Shown here piece after piece: positions 13,000-24,420 of a DNA stretch of 64,000 nucleotides. The notes beneath the pieces are model-generated. The model had not been told where the DNA came from, did no database searches, and saw only the letters and a list, made by a program, of their open reading frames with translations. The position numbers and the translations under genes are program-made. Origin of the DNA: Ophiodon elongatus (lineage: Eukaryota > Chordata > Actinopteri > Perciformes > Hexagrammidae); assembly GCA_016806645.1 (NCBI GenBank), contig JACSYO010000570.1, forward strand, positions 4,840,001-4,904,000. Reading direction: 5' to 3'. How positions within the stretch are numbered: position 1 is the first letter of the stretch; every line of letters starts with the position of its first letter.

Positions 13000-13400
13000 T
13001 GCAGTATCTCACATAACGAGTCATATTTTAGCATACATTATGTTTAGTTAATGTCTAATTAGGCTGTGTAAGCGAAGGAGCTGTAATTTAAAGAGCTACA
13101 AGTCCATCTATTAATGATGAAGCCGGTTCTCGGAGGATTTCACGGGAGGAGGTCAAGTCTCGGAGGAGGAGCCAGCCTTTCACTCTTGATCTGTCTGTCT
13201 CCCACATCTATCCTCTCCTGTCTCTCTCTCGTTGGCCATGGATACTTGTGAATTTGCTGTCTTCTCCCCAGCAGAGATTAACGGAGGTGTTAGGAGCTCG
13301 GAAAGGCCTCGGGATGAACACAAGCGTTTGGAATCGTTAGTTACTGTCAGCGAGGTGCTGCTCTGTTCTTGTCAAGTCACAGCTCAGTGAGACAAGTGTT
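13000..13400. promoter_or_regulatory. Candidate intronic conserved element
   Basis: Unique-looking AT/GC-mixed block with a 'gtctaattaggc' motif (13051-13062), 'tattaatgatgaagc' (13110-13124) and no repeat or coding features. It is suggested only by its appearance (homeodomain-type TAAT cores, low repetitiveness); no comparison could be made. Confidence 0.2.
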
Positions 13401-13854
13401 GAATCCCCATCTGTGATTTTTCACTGTTTGGTTGTTGATTCATGCAAAATTTCACAATTCTTTCAGGTAAACATCACAGATCACTGTGTTTCTCGTCAAA
13501 ACAATTATAGTATGTCGAGCACATTGGCGGCAGAAGCTCATCTCATGGTCAGTGGTTTACTTTTAGAAGAGAAAAAAATGGTGAAATCACAGCAGCGATG
13601 TGTGCTTTACAGCTTGTTTTTGTACACGCTCATTGCATTACATGATGCTCATCAGCTTTTGCTTTTCCTTTTTTGCATTCAGTAGCAAGCTTTCCCACAA
13701 ATGAAAAAACAGTACAGTCATGCCAGGAATGATTGTTGTTTTTAAATTTTTTCTGTCATAGTAAAACATTTTTTTTAAATAAAATAAATTAAGACATTTC
13801 ATGTCGATCCACAATATTATTTGAAATAGGGAAAATGCATTATTGTCACAATCC

Positions 13855-14430
13855 AACCCGGTCTCATTCCCAACGCGTCATACAGACGCTTGGTCGGGAC
13901 CCTTTGGTGACACTGGGTCGCCCAAATTATGACAGTCACAGCTTTGAATTAATTTAAAGTGGTTACGTTGTGAATTAAAAGAAAAATCCTGGTTATCTTT
14001 CGGCAAAAAAAAAAGAAAAAAGGGATCCTCAATTTGTATAATATCTCATGAAAAGTTCTGTTGTTTTTTCCTAGGAATGTCCAGCAACAAGAGAGATCAC
14101 TCCACCAGTGCAAACCCCTGCAGTGTTAAGGCAACAAACGTACTTGGTTAGGTTTAGGAAAAGCTCGAGGTTTGGGTTAAAATAACTTTAAAAGTGACGT
14201 TAATGAAGTATGGAAGTTATGTAACAAATAAAATTGGGCTTCTGGTTTTTACTCAAGATACATGTTTGATACATGTTTGAGATACATGTTCGAGATACAT
14301 GTCTCGAGTAAAAACCAGAAGCCCAATTTTATTTGTCATGGGTGAAAATATGACCACATTTTCCACAGTGACTTGTTTTCCTACATGGACTTTGTCGCTC
14401 TTTATACCAAGTCACCTGCACTGGCCATAC
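13855..14430. repeat. Family A dispersed repeat copy with embedded inverted repeat
   Basis: Contains 'ggtctcattcccaacgcgtc' at 13860-13879, the 'acttggttaggtttaggaaa' block (14142-14161) and 'ctttgtcgctctttatacca' (14390-14409), which parallels 19469-19487. A perfect 31-base inverted repeat sits in its middle (14224-14336). Confidence 0.6.
14224..14336. repeat. Perfect 31-base inverted repeat
   Basis: The arm at 14224-14254 (starting acaaataaaattggg) is exactly reversed at 14306-14336. The 51-base centre carries repeated 'gatacatgtt' units, themselves near-palindromic. A perfect match implies a recent origin. Confidence 0.93.
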
Positions 14431-15448
14431 ATAAAAAATGGGCAAGAAGCTGGAGATGAGGCGGAAGCCAGATGACGCAGTGGAGGAGACGACATCCACC
14501 TGTTACTCAAAGTGGCCACTCCCTTAATTAGGCATAGTTTTAAGCCTTAATATAATTTAAACCGGGTGGGTTATATACAAATCTCCCCCCTCCTCCCCCC
14601 CCTCCCTCCTATACAGTTGTCATAAACGGGAATATGAGCTCTAGAGACCAATACTGTTTTTCTGTAAACATGTCTATTTCAGCATTTTAACCTGGCGGCC
14701 TATTAGGATTTTATTCACTTTTGGAGCCGGCCTCGAGTGGCCATTCGAGGAACTGCACCTCCACGTTTGCTTTATTCATAAAACCCAATAAAAAGGATGT
14801 TAGATATATTGCTTTCACTCATTATATATCATTCAGCGATTAATGATAAATTATTTACCTGGTAAAGTCTGTTAAGGCGTATTCAGATTTAACTATATTT
14901 CATTTTGAAGCATTCCCGCAGCCACAGACAGTATGGATATTGGGACATCCGCAGACATCAACACTTTCAACTCGAGCAGTCTTTGCCTCAGTTGGCGCCT
15001 CTCATGCGCACAAGTGCAGGAACCTCTCATAATCTAAAATGGCTCTATACTTTGCATTCAGCTTTATGGCTGTTTTCACAATTTTATTGCACAACAAATC
15101 ACTGTGGAAGGCTTTATGTGAGAAGCAGAGTTGTTCATTTTTGCTTTTGTGTTCCTGTGATTTACATCTGATCCCCATATTGCTCACTTCAAAAACACTG
15201 CAGTATTTAACAGTACTCACTTATTACAATGGTGAACTGTTTCTTCATTTGTTTCTGTACATAGTTGTGAGAAACATGGCCTCCTTTTTTGATTGTTTTT
15301 TTTGTTAACGACACATGGAAGGGGCTTTGCAGATGGGGTTTTGTTGCAGCATGACATTGATTCTTGGGGTCAACAGGGACCCCAGTCGATAGTCCTACTG
15401 TGGTAAATATGTTGGTAGGATGAGAGATTAAAAAAATAAAAGGTAACG

Positions 15449-15498
15449 TCAGTATTTTTCAACCTAGACAACATTTTCTCATGTTTTTGTGTCTCAGT
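15449..15498 (+). repeat. Family B repeat copy 2, left part
   Basis: Diverged match to 967-1017 (ttaacctggaccctatttt to tgtgtccaagt). It breaks off at 15498 where the 15499-16054 element begins, and the same repeat resumes at 16055. Confidence 0.6.
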
Positions 15499-16054
15499 CA
15501 TAGGCTGTATATAAGAAGTGGACGTAGTCACCGTTACCTAACCCATTGGTTTGTGGACTGCCATTTTGAAGCCTCTATAGTTTCTAGCATTATGTCTATC
15601 GTCATCTTAGTTTTTGGAACCAGAAGTGACACAAGATGGAGCTAAGTACAAACAAACACTGAATGAGACATTTTTACAAGACCAAAATGGTACAATTAAC
15701 TGTCTTGAACTGAAAACCCTCTGTGAAAGGATTTAAGTTCTAAGACAAAAACATGGACAACTCCCAGACCGGACAACGCCGTGGTAGCCCTGAACAATAC
15801 CCTGCTTTAGCTTCTATTTTACTATAAATGGGACCATTATTTACTATATCATGCTTTATTGAAGACGACTTGAAACTATTGAGACCATAAACTCGTGTTT
15901 AGAAGTAGGGTAATTTTCTCGTAGACTTCAATACGATCATACTTATTTATGCGACCAGAGGAGTCGCCCCCTTATGGCTATTAGAAAGAATGCAGGATTA
16001 ATGCACTTCTGCATTGGCTTTACTTCTCCGACCTGGAGATTGCTCCCTAATTTA
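15499..16054 (+). mobile_element. CATAGACTG-type MITE inserted into family B repeat
   Basis: Begins CATAGGCTGTATATAAGAAG and ends in 'acctggagattgctccctaa'. A reverse-oriented copy lies at 23577-24072 with matching ends and interior ('gaccataaactcgtgttt', 'agaggagtcgccccct'). An AGT on each side (15496-15498, 16055-16057) may be the target duplication. Non-coding; it must use a transposase supplied elsewhere. Confidence 0.75.
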
Positions 16055-16265
16055 AGTGACCAATGGGAACAACTTTTGAAATTAGTCCAATATTGAGGAA
16101 AAAACACTTCGGACGGCCACCGGGCTGCAATGTAATCACTCGGGGCAACTCCTCACTGTCAAAATACATCCACTAAAAGTGCTTGTTTCTGCCACTGATG
16201 GGCTCAGATTGTTATTTAAAGTGTCTGAAAACATTATAGAAAGGACCCTGGTGAGAAATAAAGCA
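16055..16265 (+). repeat. Family B repeat copy 2, right part
   Basis: 'gtgaccaatgggaacaactttt' at 16056-16077 matches 'gtgactaatggtgacaacactttt' at 1016-1039, with diverged similarity to about 16265 ('gtgtctgaaaacatta'). Together with 15449-15498 it forms one repeat split by the MITE. Confidence 0.6.
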
Positions 16266-17698
16266 TATTTTTTGATGGTGTGTTTAGTATGTTGTCTAAC
16301 CAAGTCTCGCTCAAGGAGAGGTCTCGTTTTGAAATCTCGCGTCCAGTCCAGATTGGCGAAATCAGTTTTAATTCAGCCATGACAATAAAAATCTTTTACA
16401 TAACACCAAGCTACGCTTTCTGTCCTCCAACACAAGAAACTCTGACAACACCTGCAATCCTCTCTCCAGTATCACTAACGTTTCCACCGTTGTCTTCCGG
16501 CAACAAGTCACATGACACAATAACAAAAGAAAAACGTGAAAGTAGAGACATTTTGTTTATTTCTCTGCAGCGTCCTTTGCATAATGTAGTCAGACACTTT
16601 AGTGAACGTACATTGATGATGAAGAGTTGCCTGACTACATTGAAGCCTGTTTCGTGGCTGCCATCTGCAGCATTCCTCATTGGAATCCAGAGAAATGGGG
16701 AAGATGGTAGATCGGAGTTAAATAGTGATCAAAGTTGCAGGTGCTTTTCTGTATCCTTGACTGTCTTAGTCATAATGGTGTGGCTGTATGTTATTTCAAA
16801 ATGACAATGAATACAATAATTGGTCAAAAGAAGGAAAAATAAATGATGGAGCTGCCATTTTTCATGCCGTGCTCATGTCAGTCTGCACACATCTCAAAGA
16901 TGTGTCCAGACCGCCTTGAGCTCTGTTTGAAACACAGGCCGCTGATTCGTTTGGCTGAAGCCAGTACAGTGGAGCAGCTGGGATGCACAATGTAACTGCA
17001 TCCTGCAAGACGTTGCATTGGCAAAGAAAATTGACAAAGAAAAGGCCGTCGCATATAGCTGGTAGATTATGGGAACGGGTAATTTCTGCTGTTTCCCCTC
17101 GATAAGATCAAATTGTTGCCGCTGTGAAAACGTTGAGAAATCCTGTGTTCAAGTATAATAAATCATTGAACAGCGTTTTGCTGTTGGATGATCCTTGGAA
17201 CTCATGGATGTATTACTCAAATTGGACTTCCCGGATTGTATTTTATTATTGGTACCTTACAACAACTCCCCCCCACCCCCCCCAACGTAGCAGCCCCTTG
17301 TGTTGTTCTAATGCGGGCCCGATCTTGACCGAGAAGCAGCGTTACTCTGAATTATGCAGATCACGACAGAAAAAGCTTCAAAGGGACTCCACACATAAAA
17401 GTTTGCCGTCAGCAACTAAGATAAATAAGTCCACTTCTGAGCCTTTCACTTCCAAGGACACAAACAGACTTGCCATTAAATCTGTGAGCAGATGAGACAG
17501 CAGTATGGAGATGAATCAGCAGAAACACTAACTATGGATCAATGAAATGTTTGCGTGCACAAACACGCGCAAAGCTATGAAGCTTTTTCAGAATGCTCCA
17601 AGCAGGCTATCGGATTATTGTTAGTCCTTACTTTGTCACATCCTGCCTGCCAGTGTTGACTCACTGACCGTTTCCTGTTTCTTCTTCTTGTGTTCCAG

Positions 17699-17726
17699 TA
17701 TGATCTACTCCTTGGTTACCTCATAA
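17699..17726 (+). CDS. cnih3: Cornichon family protein, last coding exon (C-terminus)
   Basis: After a strong acceptor (pyrimidine tract ending tgttccag) the first base T completes the TG left by the 4997-5140 exon, giving Cys. The frame continues MIYSLVTS and stops at TAA (17724-17726). The joint YLYC-MIY and a short hydrophobic end are the hallmark of the cornichon C-terminus, and a tiny last coding exon agrees with the known exon layout of the family. Phase, strand and family all match the upstream exon, so the two are confidently parts of one transcript. Compared with the usual TLVSS ending, the Ser/Thr exchanges are conservative. This segment completes transmembrane helix 4. Confidence 0.92.
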
Positions 17727-18015
17727 CAACTGATTTATCAGCAACTGGAGAAAGAGAAAGAAGCCTCCGGGATACACGGACTGCCACTGTCTCGGGTCTA
17801 GAATTGAGAGACAGGTTATTAAAAAGTAAAGAAGATTAACTTTTTTTTTTTTTTGCTGTGAAGCCAAACAATGAACTGGATGGGGCGGGCGGGTGAGGGG
17901 TCGAAGCTTCTTTTCTGCTTCGTCTGTATATAAAAACTAAAGACTAAAAGTCCTGTTTACAGTTTGACTGGTCATAGCGAAGACCCGAGTTATCACTGCC
18001 TGGCCAACGTTTGTA

Positions 18016-18090
<75 letters not shown>

Positions 18091-18710
18091 CCTCCGGAGT
18101 GGTACCGTATACTTACTACACGGTAGCAGTGCCGGTAGCCTCGGAGGACAGAAGAGCACAGTAGCGTTTGCACAGTTTGTCTCAGGCACAGCATGGTGGA
18201 GCACTGTGTCCAGCACGGCACAGCTCACCGACCCTCAGTCATTCCTCACCCCTTGACGCCTCACCAACCCGTAGCTTCACCGGTGAGCCTCGAAACGAGG
18301 GACAGATGGGAACGAGTGGATGGACGGATATCACTGTACAGAAAAGAGAACGCTCTGGGTAGGGTAGGGGGGGTAGGGGGGAGACCAGAGCAGCCAGTTC
18401 TCAATATTTCCAACCCCCCCGGGACGGCACACACAGTCCATGGCCTGTGGGTTCGTCCTTCTAACATTATGGCTTTTGTGATGTGCGCATTTTGGTGTAT
18501 TCTTTAACAAAAGGCATTTCCAATTAAATTATGATCTACAGCAAAAAGGTATTCTATACGGCAAATGCCTTCTTAGTGTTGTCCTTAGTGTCGTTCTATT
18601 GTGGGAAACTTTTCTAAAAACTCCAAACTAAAATCTGACACCTGTCTGAGCTTTTATAGTAGAAGGAGCACACATTCTTTGCACAAATAAACAAATATGT
18701 GTATTTGATC
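17727..18710 (+). other. cnih3: Probable 3' UTR of the cornichon gene
   Basis: Non-coding sequence directly after the stop. The first clear AATAAA is at 18686-18691 and is followed by a T/GT-rich stretch that could serve as the downstream element; a weaker ATTAAA lies at 18523-18528. This predicts a UTR of about 0.98 kb carrying a 70-base CA repeat (18018-18087) and a G/C-rich patch near 17881-17901. The end point is inferred, not seen; a longer UTR is possible. Confidence 0.4.
18018..18087. repeat. (AC)35 microsatellite in the presumed 3' UTR
   Basis: Seventy bases of uninterrupted AC. If the UTR call is right this tract is transcribed and likely length-polymorphic. Confidence 0.98.
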
Positions 18711-21700
18711 TTGCACAGTATTCGCAATATTTGGCTATATATTAGAGGTAATTTACGATAGTCTAGCCACACAGGTGAAGGTCTTCCAACATATAAAGAA
18801 CCATCCAGCCCCGTTTGAGGACGGGTAGAGCCCCGTTTGAGGATGGGGAGACAATGTGAATCTTTTCTAGCTCAATTTACACCATGGACCAAAATGTTGT
18901 CTTTATTAATTTATGTCTATTTGTGAGATTCTAATGGCTTGCCTCCGTCCTCTATCTTAAACTAAATAATATTTTCCAAAATGTAACCACACCGTGATAG
19001 GACGGCACGAGTAGTTAAGAAAGCAGAAGATTGAGAAAGGTGCCGAGCATGGATCCGTTGTTCTCTGTGATTTGAATAAAAGCAACTGTAGCAGATGATG
19101 GAAGACATCAAATCGTCAAACATGGCCGCTTGGTCAGTGGCCCTACTCTTCAAACTACAACGCTCTACGTGCCCCCCTAGAGTCATAAGGGTTTAGGCTG
19201 GGTGAAAGTCCTGCGTTTTTAGACCTTTCCATCCAACCCAACGTGATGTTATGTTACATAACATAAGTTATATAATGATACAGGACATAACTTGTGTACT
19301 ATTGCGTAACATACGTAACTTTAAACAAGTCAATGTTGACTTTTGGTATTTTTTTACTCTGCCATCAACCTCCACGTTATGTTGTGTTACAAAACATAAT
19401 ATACGTAATGTCACACAATTTAACTTACGTAAGGTTACGTAACTTAACATAAGTACTCCCTACGCAGACTTTATCGCCCTTTATACCACTTGACCTGAAT
19501 TGCTCATCCATCATAACTCCGGTCACAACCACGGTGATAACGGTCACAGTTGGACGCACAGGGTCATTGACCAAGCAGCCGTATTTGACGACCTTGGAAA
19601 TGAGAATGGTGTGCATATATATGAGATATGTCTGACTATATTGAGGTACTACTGTGTAAGGATGTCCAGAAAGAAAGTTTCTCCGTTCCATACACAGGTC
19701 ATCATCCCTGCAGTTGAAAGAAATTCGGTGTCTTGCTTTGGGACACTTCAGCAGGGCAGGAGCTTGACACCTGCATCTTCCATGTGTAGCACAGTTTTCT
19801 AACCACCAGGCCACTCTTTAGATCTTCACCATCGTCTTCACACAGGGAGCTCACTTTGTAAGCTTCCACTCAAGGATAGCAGATAGGAATGCCCAATTCT
19901 TGTTGTTTTCTCTTATTCTAATTCAAGCATTTTCTATCCTTACTGTGTATGTGACCGACCGAGTTGAATTTAGATATTGTTTATGAAATAAAGTATTTTA
20001 AAATCAAAGATTTGCTTCCATGCATCATGCTTTTTTCATTGTGTCATAACATGCTCCTTGTGCAGGTGCTGCATAATAACTACAAGGGGAACATGGGAAG
20101 AAGAAGATGCATATCAACCCTTGTCTTTAAATTAAAATACACTATGATCCTTGCAAAAAAAATAATATCAGTGAGTGACCAAGCAAATATGAAGCATTCG
20201 GATACTCTACCATGTAAGTCATAATAAAATTCTTCATAATGTGTCATGATTATTGTTACAATGTATTATTCATGAGTGCTTATAGATATACAGTGCTGTA
20301 AATATTATACGATGTTTATAATGCATGAGGGACATTGGGCGTCATAGAAATTATGAACCATCTGTAAACATTTAACCACATTAAATGAGGCAAAACAGAA
20401 GCCATTTGGCTTTAGAACACACTTGACAGCACAGAACACAAATCATAGTAGTACACATATTTTACCTAGACACAATGGTTTGTTTGCCTTAAACCAGCAT
20501 TAAACCGGGAATTCTTTTGCCACATGGGGGCATCCCAAAAGCTGCAAATACAACACTGTACAACGAACCATAACCAAGTTGTTAGCAAACAGTTGCCCAT
20601 TTAGTGAGAAAATATGTATCTAGCAAACACAATGCAACATTATTATTTATTTGGAGTCAGGGCACTTGGCAAATTTAAGTCCAATATTACCTCTCTTTTT
20701 ATATTTCTCTGTTTTTTGCTGCTGGGCAAAAAGTATGCAGCAGATCCATTCACTGAAAACAATTGCCTTCTGTATCTAAAATGGCGCTGATGATAGTGGT
20801 GAGACGAACCCCAAACTGGAAAGTTGTGGGCTGGAAAACCCAAACAATGATCAGAAAGACATGCTCTTCACAGCTGAGTCAGGTAGTATAGTATAAAAAT
20901 ACGTCAGTAAATACCCCGCTCGTGAATTCTGAAGCTTTTTACGTGTCTTAAAAACTGCATTGGCGCCTCGAAAATCATCAAAGTGGTGTTCATTGGTGAA
21001 GATCTTGCTGAGCAAACACGTGTAGGTACACTCAATAATACAAAATCCAATGAAAAAATCAAATAGTTTTTTTGTTAAGGGAACTAGCGTGGGATAGTAA
21101 CTTCCAGGATTTGCCAACAAAAATATGTCATCTCTGCACTTTTTTTTTCCTCCCGGTCTTAAATATGTATATTTTTTGCGTTTCAAACGTGGTAAAATCT
21201 TGTAGTTTCATGGTGTCGACACAATTTTAATGCAGATGTTATAAGAGTGCGTCTTTCCAATCGGACCTAACGCTGGCGCTCACAGCGGCTCATAAAGGAA
21301 ATGGGCATGGCAGAGGTCCCACGATGGGATCCTTCCACACCAAGCGGCCGACTCCGACATGCATAGTTGAATTTCTTGTGCAGATTGCTTATGAGAAGTT
21401 TCAAAAGAATATATTTTTGTTCATTATGAAACTGCGGGAAAGACCGCCTTAGACGAAGTCAGATGAAATCGCCTCATCGCTGCTGTGTGCTGCATCTCAT
21501 TTCAAGAAGGAGGCGGGGTGGAGCTATGAGGGTTCTCTGACAGTTTGAGAATCAGATGGAGTTATGAGATTGAGTCACAAGCTCTTTTTAGATACTTTTC
21601 ATTGGTTGAGAATTGTAAAACCCACAGACAAAGGGTAACCAATAGCGTTGATTTTTGCCGACAGTGACGATGAGTAATCCAGAACGACAAATTGTTGAAA

Positions 21701-22570
21701 ATATCACGATCATATTGTTGGACTTATTGAAATTAAAGCGGTCCTCGTTTATTTGACTCGATCGTGGCTTAACAATGTCATATGATATGATATCTGTTTT
21801 AATAAAAGTGTGATGTCTCACTTTTTTCACATTTACCGAGATGTGTATTGTGTATTGCCATTACCCTTTGGTCCACATCGGCCGGTGTGGCCAGGTGAGT
21901 GAGTGTGTGTCCGGCCATCCAAGCCGTGGCAGACAGGCAGCTGACAGATTGGTGACAGCTTGTCTTCCCAGCATGCACCTGGGTGCTGTCCACATCACTG
22001 CCATGTATTTCATCATAATTAAATCCGGCGCACACTGCTTGCCTTTTGGCCTCACATAATGTGCGTGTGCAGACTGACAGTGATTTATTTGGATTAGCCC
22101 CCTGCTCACACCTCCCTCCTTCCAGTACGTCAACCTTTTCACTTCCCTCTGTTCTCTTCCCCCGAAATCCTCGCCGGCATCCAGCTCACCTCTTAAAGCT
22201 GCGAGATGACATTGAGCTCTTGTCCTGCGGCTCTGGCACGCTGTGCGCTCAGCGGTCTGGAACCCGAGGTTTGTCTGTAAAAACTCTGCTTCTTCACACT
22301 TTTCACAGCGAGGGAGCCCATCTTAATCTCACTCTGCGTGGGACTGAAAGCTCACTGATGCATATTGGTTACTTTCTCTATGCGTACTGGCCCAGCACAA
22401 ATAGTGACTGAGACTCATGGTGAGTTCAAACAGTTTTTCAAAACTGGGAATGTAGGACGGTGAGTCAACTTTCATTGGACAGCACTGACATGGAACCCAG
22501 GAGGGCCGTAGTTATTCCAGGTCAAAGGTTTTCACGTGACACTGAGGCCTGAGATTCGACAGGTTTCCAT
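18711..22570. other. Intergenic repeat-rich sequence downstream of cnih3
   Basis: Apart from family A sequence (18960-19800) I see only unique or old, unclassified sequence. The pieces 20470-21190 and 21190-21830 look like degenerate repeats. 22080-22330 is C/T-rich and single-copy in appearance. Open frames here are short and lack codon structure. Confidence 0.4.
18960..19800. repeat. Family A dispersed repeat, one or two copies
   Basis: Contains 'cgcttggtcagtggccctac' at 19130-19149, 'ctgggtgaaagtcctgcg' at 19199-19216, many 'acgtaac' and 'ttacgtaa' motifs at 19250-19450, then 'gcagactttatcgccctttataccac' near 19464-19489. 'Cattgaccaagcagccgtat' (19564-19583) is the reverse-type block of 19130. 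The paired facing blocks suggest an inverted-repeat organisation about 450 bases long. Confidence 0.55.
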
Positions 22571-22574
22571 TCCA

Positions 22575-22892
22575 ACCAAACGCGACACCATCATTTACTA
22601 AATGAAGATCATGATGTATTGAAGACATGAAACTAGCCATTGAGCCCATAAACTCATGTTTACAATGTTTACTGAGTGAATAAATCAAGTGAGAAGTTAC
22701 TGCCAGCCACCGCCTGACTTGCGTAGCTCCTGAAGTAGTATTCTTATGTTAAGGATGGCCTCTGAGCGAGGAGAACAACGTTACCACGGCTATGTACTAA
22801 GCTTTTTACGTCTTGGAAGGGAAGGGGAGGAGTAAGCGGAGGGATATCCAGTTCCGTTAGATGCCACCAAATCCTACACACTGTCCCTTTAA
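22575..22892. mobile_element. Two joined MITE fragments
   Basis: 22575-22693 matches the interior of the CATAGACTG element (compare 'cccataaactcatgtttac' here with 'accataaactcgtgttta' at 15884). It joins abruptly to 22694-22892, whose right end 'atcctacacactgtcccttt-aa' is the terminal repeat of a different TTAA-type fish MITE (a longer copy lies at 55370-55870). The left end of the second element is missing. Confidence 0.55.
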
Positions 22893-23576
22893 GAGCCACT
22901 GAGTCAGTGTGTTTTTGTTCTTTGAGTCCTGTTCACTGACCCAGTTTGTCTCTCAACTCTAATGCCATCTGAATACTTCCCAGGAAGCTGGATTCCCACT
23001 TTTCACCTCATTGTGAAAACTTCTGTCTTCCACAGTTTTTTTGCTTTCACTGCACGCCCCTCACCTTCTGTCACTATGACCCTTTAATCCTCAGACACAG
23101 AGAGGAAGGGAGAGAGAGAGAGGTGTGACGGGTGGCAGATGCAGCTAAGCATTATGGGCCTTGACAGGTGTGGCTGTGCTGTCCTGCAGAGCTGGACGGG
23201 CAGTCTGTCACTGTCCTGTGTGCGTCAGATGGCCGTCCTGTCAAACTGCATTACCCACACTGCCACTTGTGAGAGGAGGGGGATCTCACCGTCTGGTCGT
23301 CTGCCTCCAGATCAAATAGTAGTAGTACTGTACCAACAGTTTCAAAAGTTTAAAATGTTACACTATTTGTTGTATTAAAAGGCTGTGAATGCAGGTTTAG
23401 GAGTGCATCTAAAATGTCTTAGTTAGTTATTTGAAACATCATAGATGTTGATAGAAACATGGCGGTGCAACATAGCGAAGTATTGAGGCTGAGTTAAAGC
23501 CGCCCCAATAAATATATTTTTATATTAACAAGTCAAATGACCATGCTTAATATGAAAAGTGTTGCTCAAAGTGACA

Positions 23577-24072
23577 AACCAGGTGGCAACCTCCGGTTCT
23601 GAAGGCTGAAGCCAATGCGGAAGTGTCTTAAAACTTGCATTCTCTCTACATCAGGGGGCGACTTCTCTGGTTTCAAAAAGAAGTCTGGTTCTATAGAAGT
23701 CTATGAGAAAATGACTACTTCTGACTTGATTTATTCCCTCAGTAAACATTGTAAACATGACTTTATGGTCTTAATCGACAATTTCAAGTATTCTTCAATA
23801 CAGCATGATGTTTATTTTGTAAATGATGGTCCATTTAGAGTCAAATAGACCATAAAGCAGAGTATACTTCGGGGGGGGGGGCGGGGGTGGGCTTACTGCA
23901 ATTGACAGGTCACTACCAGAATCGTATACGGCTCTACTTCACTCCTCCTGTCCAAATAAGATCACTTCCGTTCAGTGATTTAAAACCACAAACTCAAGGC
24001 TTCAAAACATCAGTCCACAAACCAATAGGTGACGTCACGGTGACTATATCCACTTCTTATATACAGTCTATG
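23577..24072 (-). mobile_element. CATAGACTG-type MITE, reverse orientation
   Basis: The reverse complement starts CATAGACTGTATATAAG at 24072 and ends near 'ggaggttgccacctggttt' at about 23577, matching both ends of the 15499-16054 copy. It has a run of nine or more G near 23872-23881. Non-coding. Confidence 0.75.
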
Positions 24073-24129
24073 TGTCAGACCCACAGAGAACTATAACCAA
24101 CTGCAGGTCTCCTCAGCTGTACAGAGCAT

Positions 24130-24420
24130 TTTAACGTGTTCAGCACACAGTAAACAAATATTTGGCAACTAGCTTGTGAACACAGTGGACCATTTAGCAG
24201 CTAAAGAGACAGATATTTTCCTCAGGAGTTGGTCGATACCAAAAACAGTGCCAAAAGTAGGGTGAATATCAGACTTCCATTCTCCATTTTTTGTAAACCC
24301 CAAAAAACAACGAACAAAATCAATCAAGAGTTTTGATTTGGCTGGCAGCTTCATAGTTGAATGGCACGAGGCGGTTGCATTAATGGAGATATTACCACTT
24401 TTGTCCACAAACATTTACGC
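24130..24420 (+). repeat. Family C dispersed repeat
   Basis: Shares 'cagctaaagagac' and 'gaccaaaaac..agctaaaagtag' type blocks (24199-24270) with 56060-56125. I remember this as a common fish repeat; the class is uncertain. Confidence 0.5.

Larger units (their letters stand above)
5141..17698 (+). other. cnih3: Last intron of the cornichon gene
   Basis: A 12.6 kb intron bounded by gtgagc and a pyrimidine tract ending tgttccag. It holds no recognised nested gene. It is packed with small repeat elements: inverted-terminal-repeat elements at 5895-6650 and 7630-8198, a CATAGACTG-type element at 9368-10478, members of the 'cggtctcctgggtgaaag' repeat family near 12360-12740 and 13855-14430, and a nested pair at 15449-16265. 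Stretches 8200-8820, 10480-12360 and 16270-17690 hold no structure I can name beyond AT-rich unique or old repeat sequence. 13000-13400 looks unique and contains TAATTA-like motifs. Confidence 0.85.

Noticed and set aside
16280..16804. 174-codon open frame in the cornichon intron
   Set aside because: No motif, no splice context, low-similarity composition; starts at the edge of a dispersed repeat. Most likely chance.
17124..17495. 123-codon frame just before the last cornichon exon, as a possible alternative exon
   Set aside because: Includes a CCCC-rich run, no donor in phase, and no cornichon similarity.
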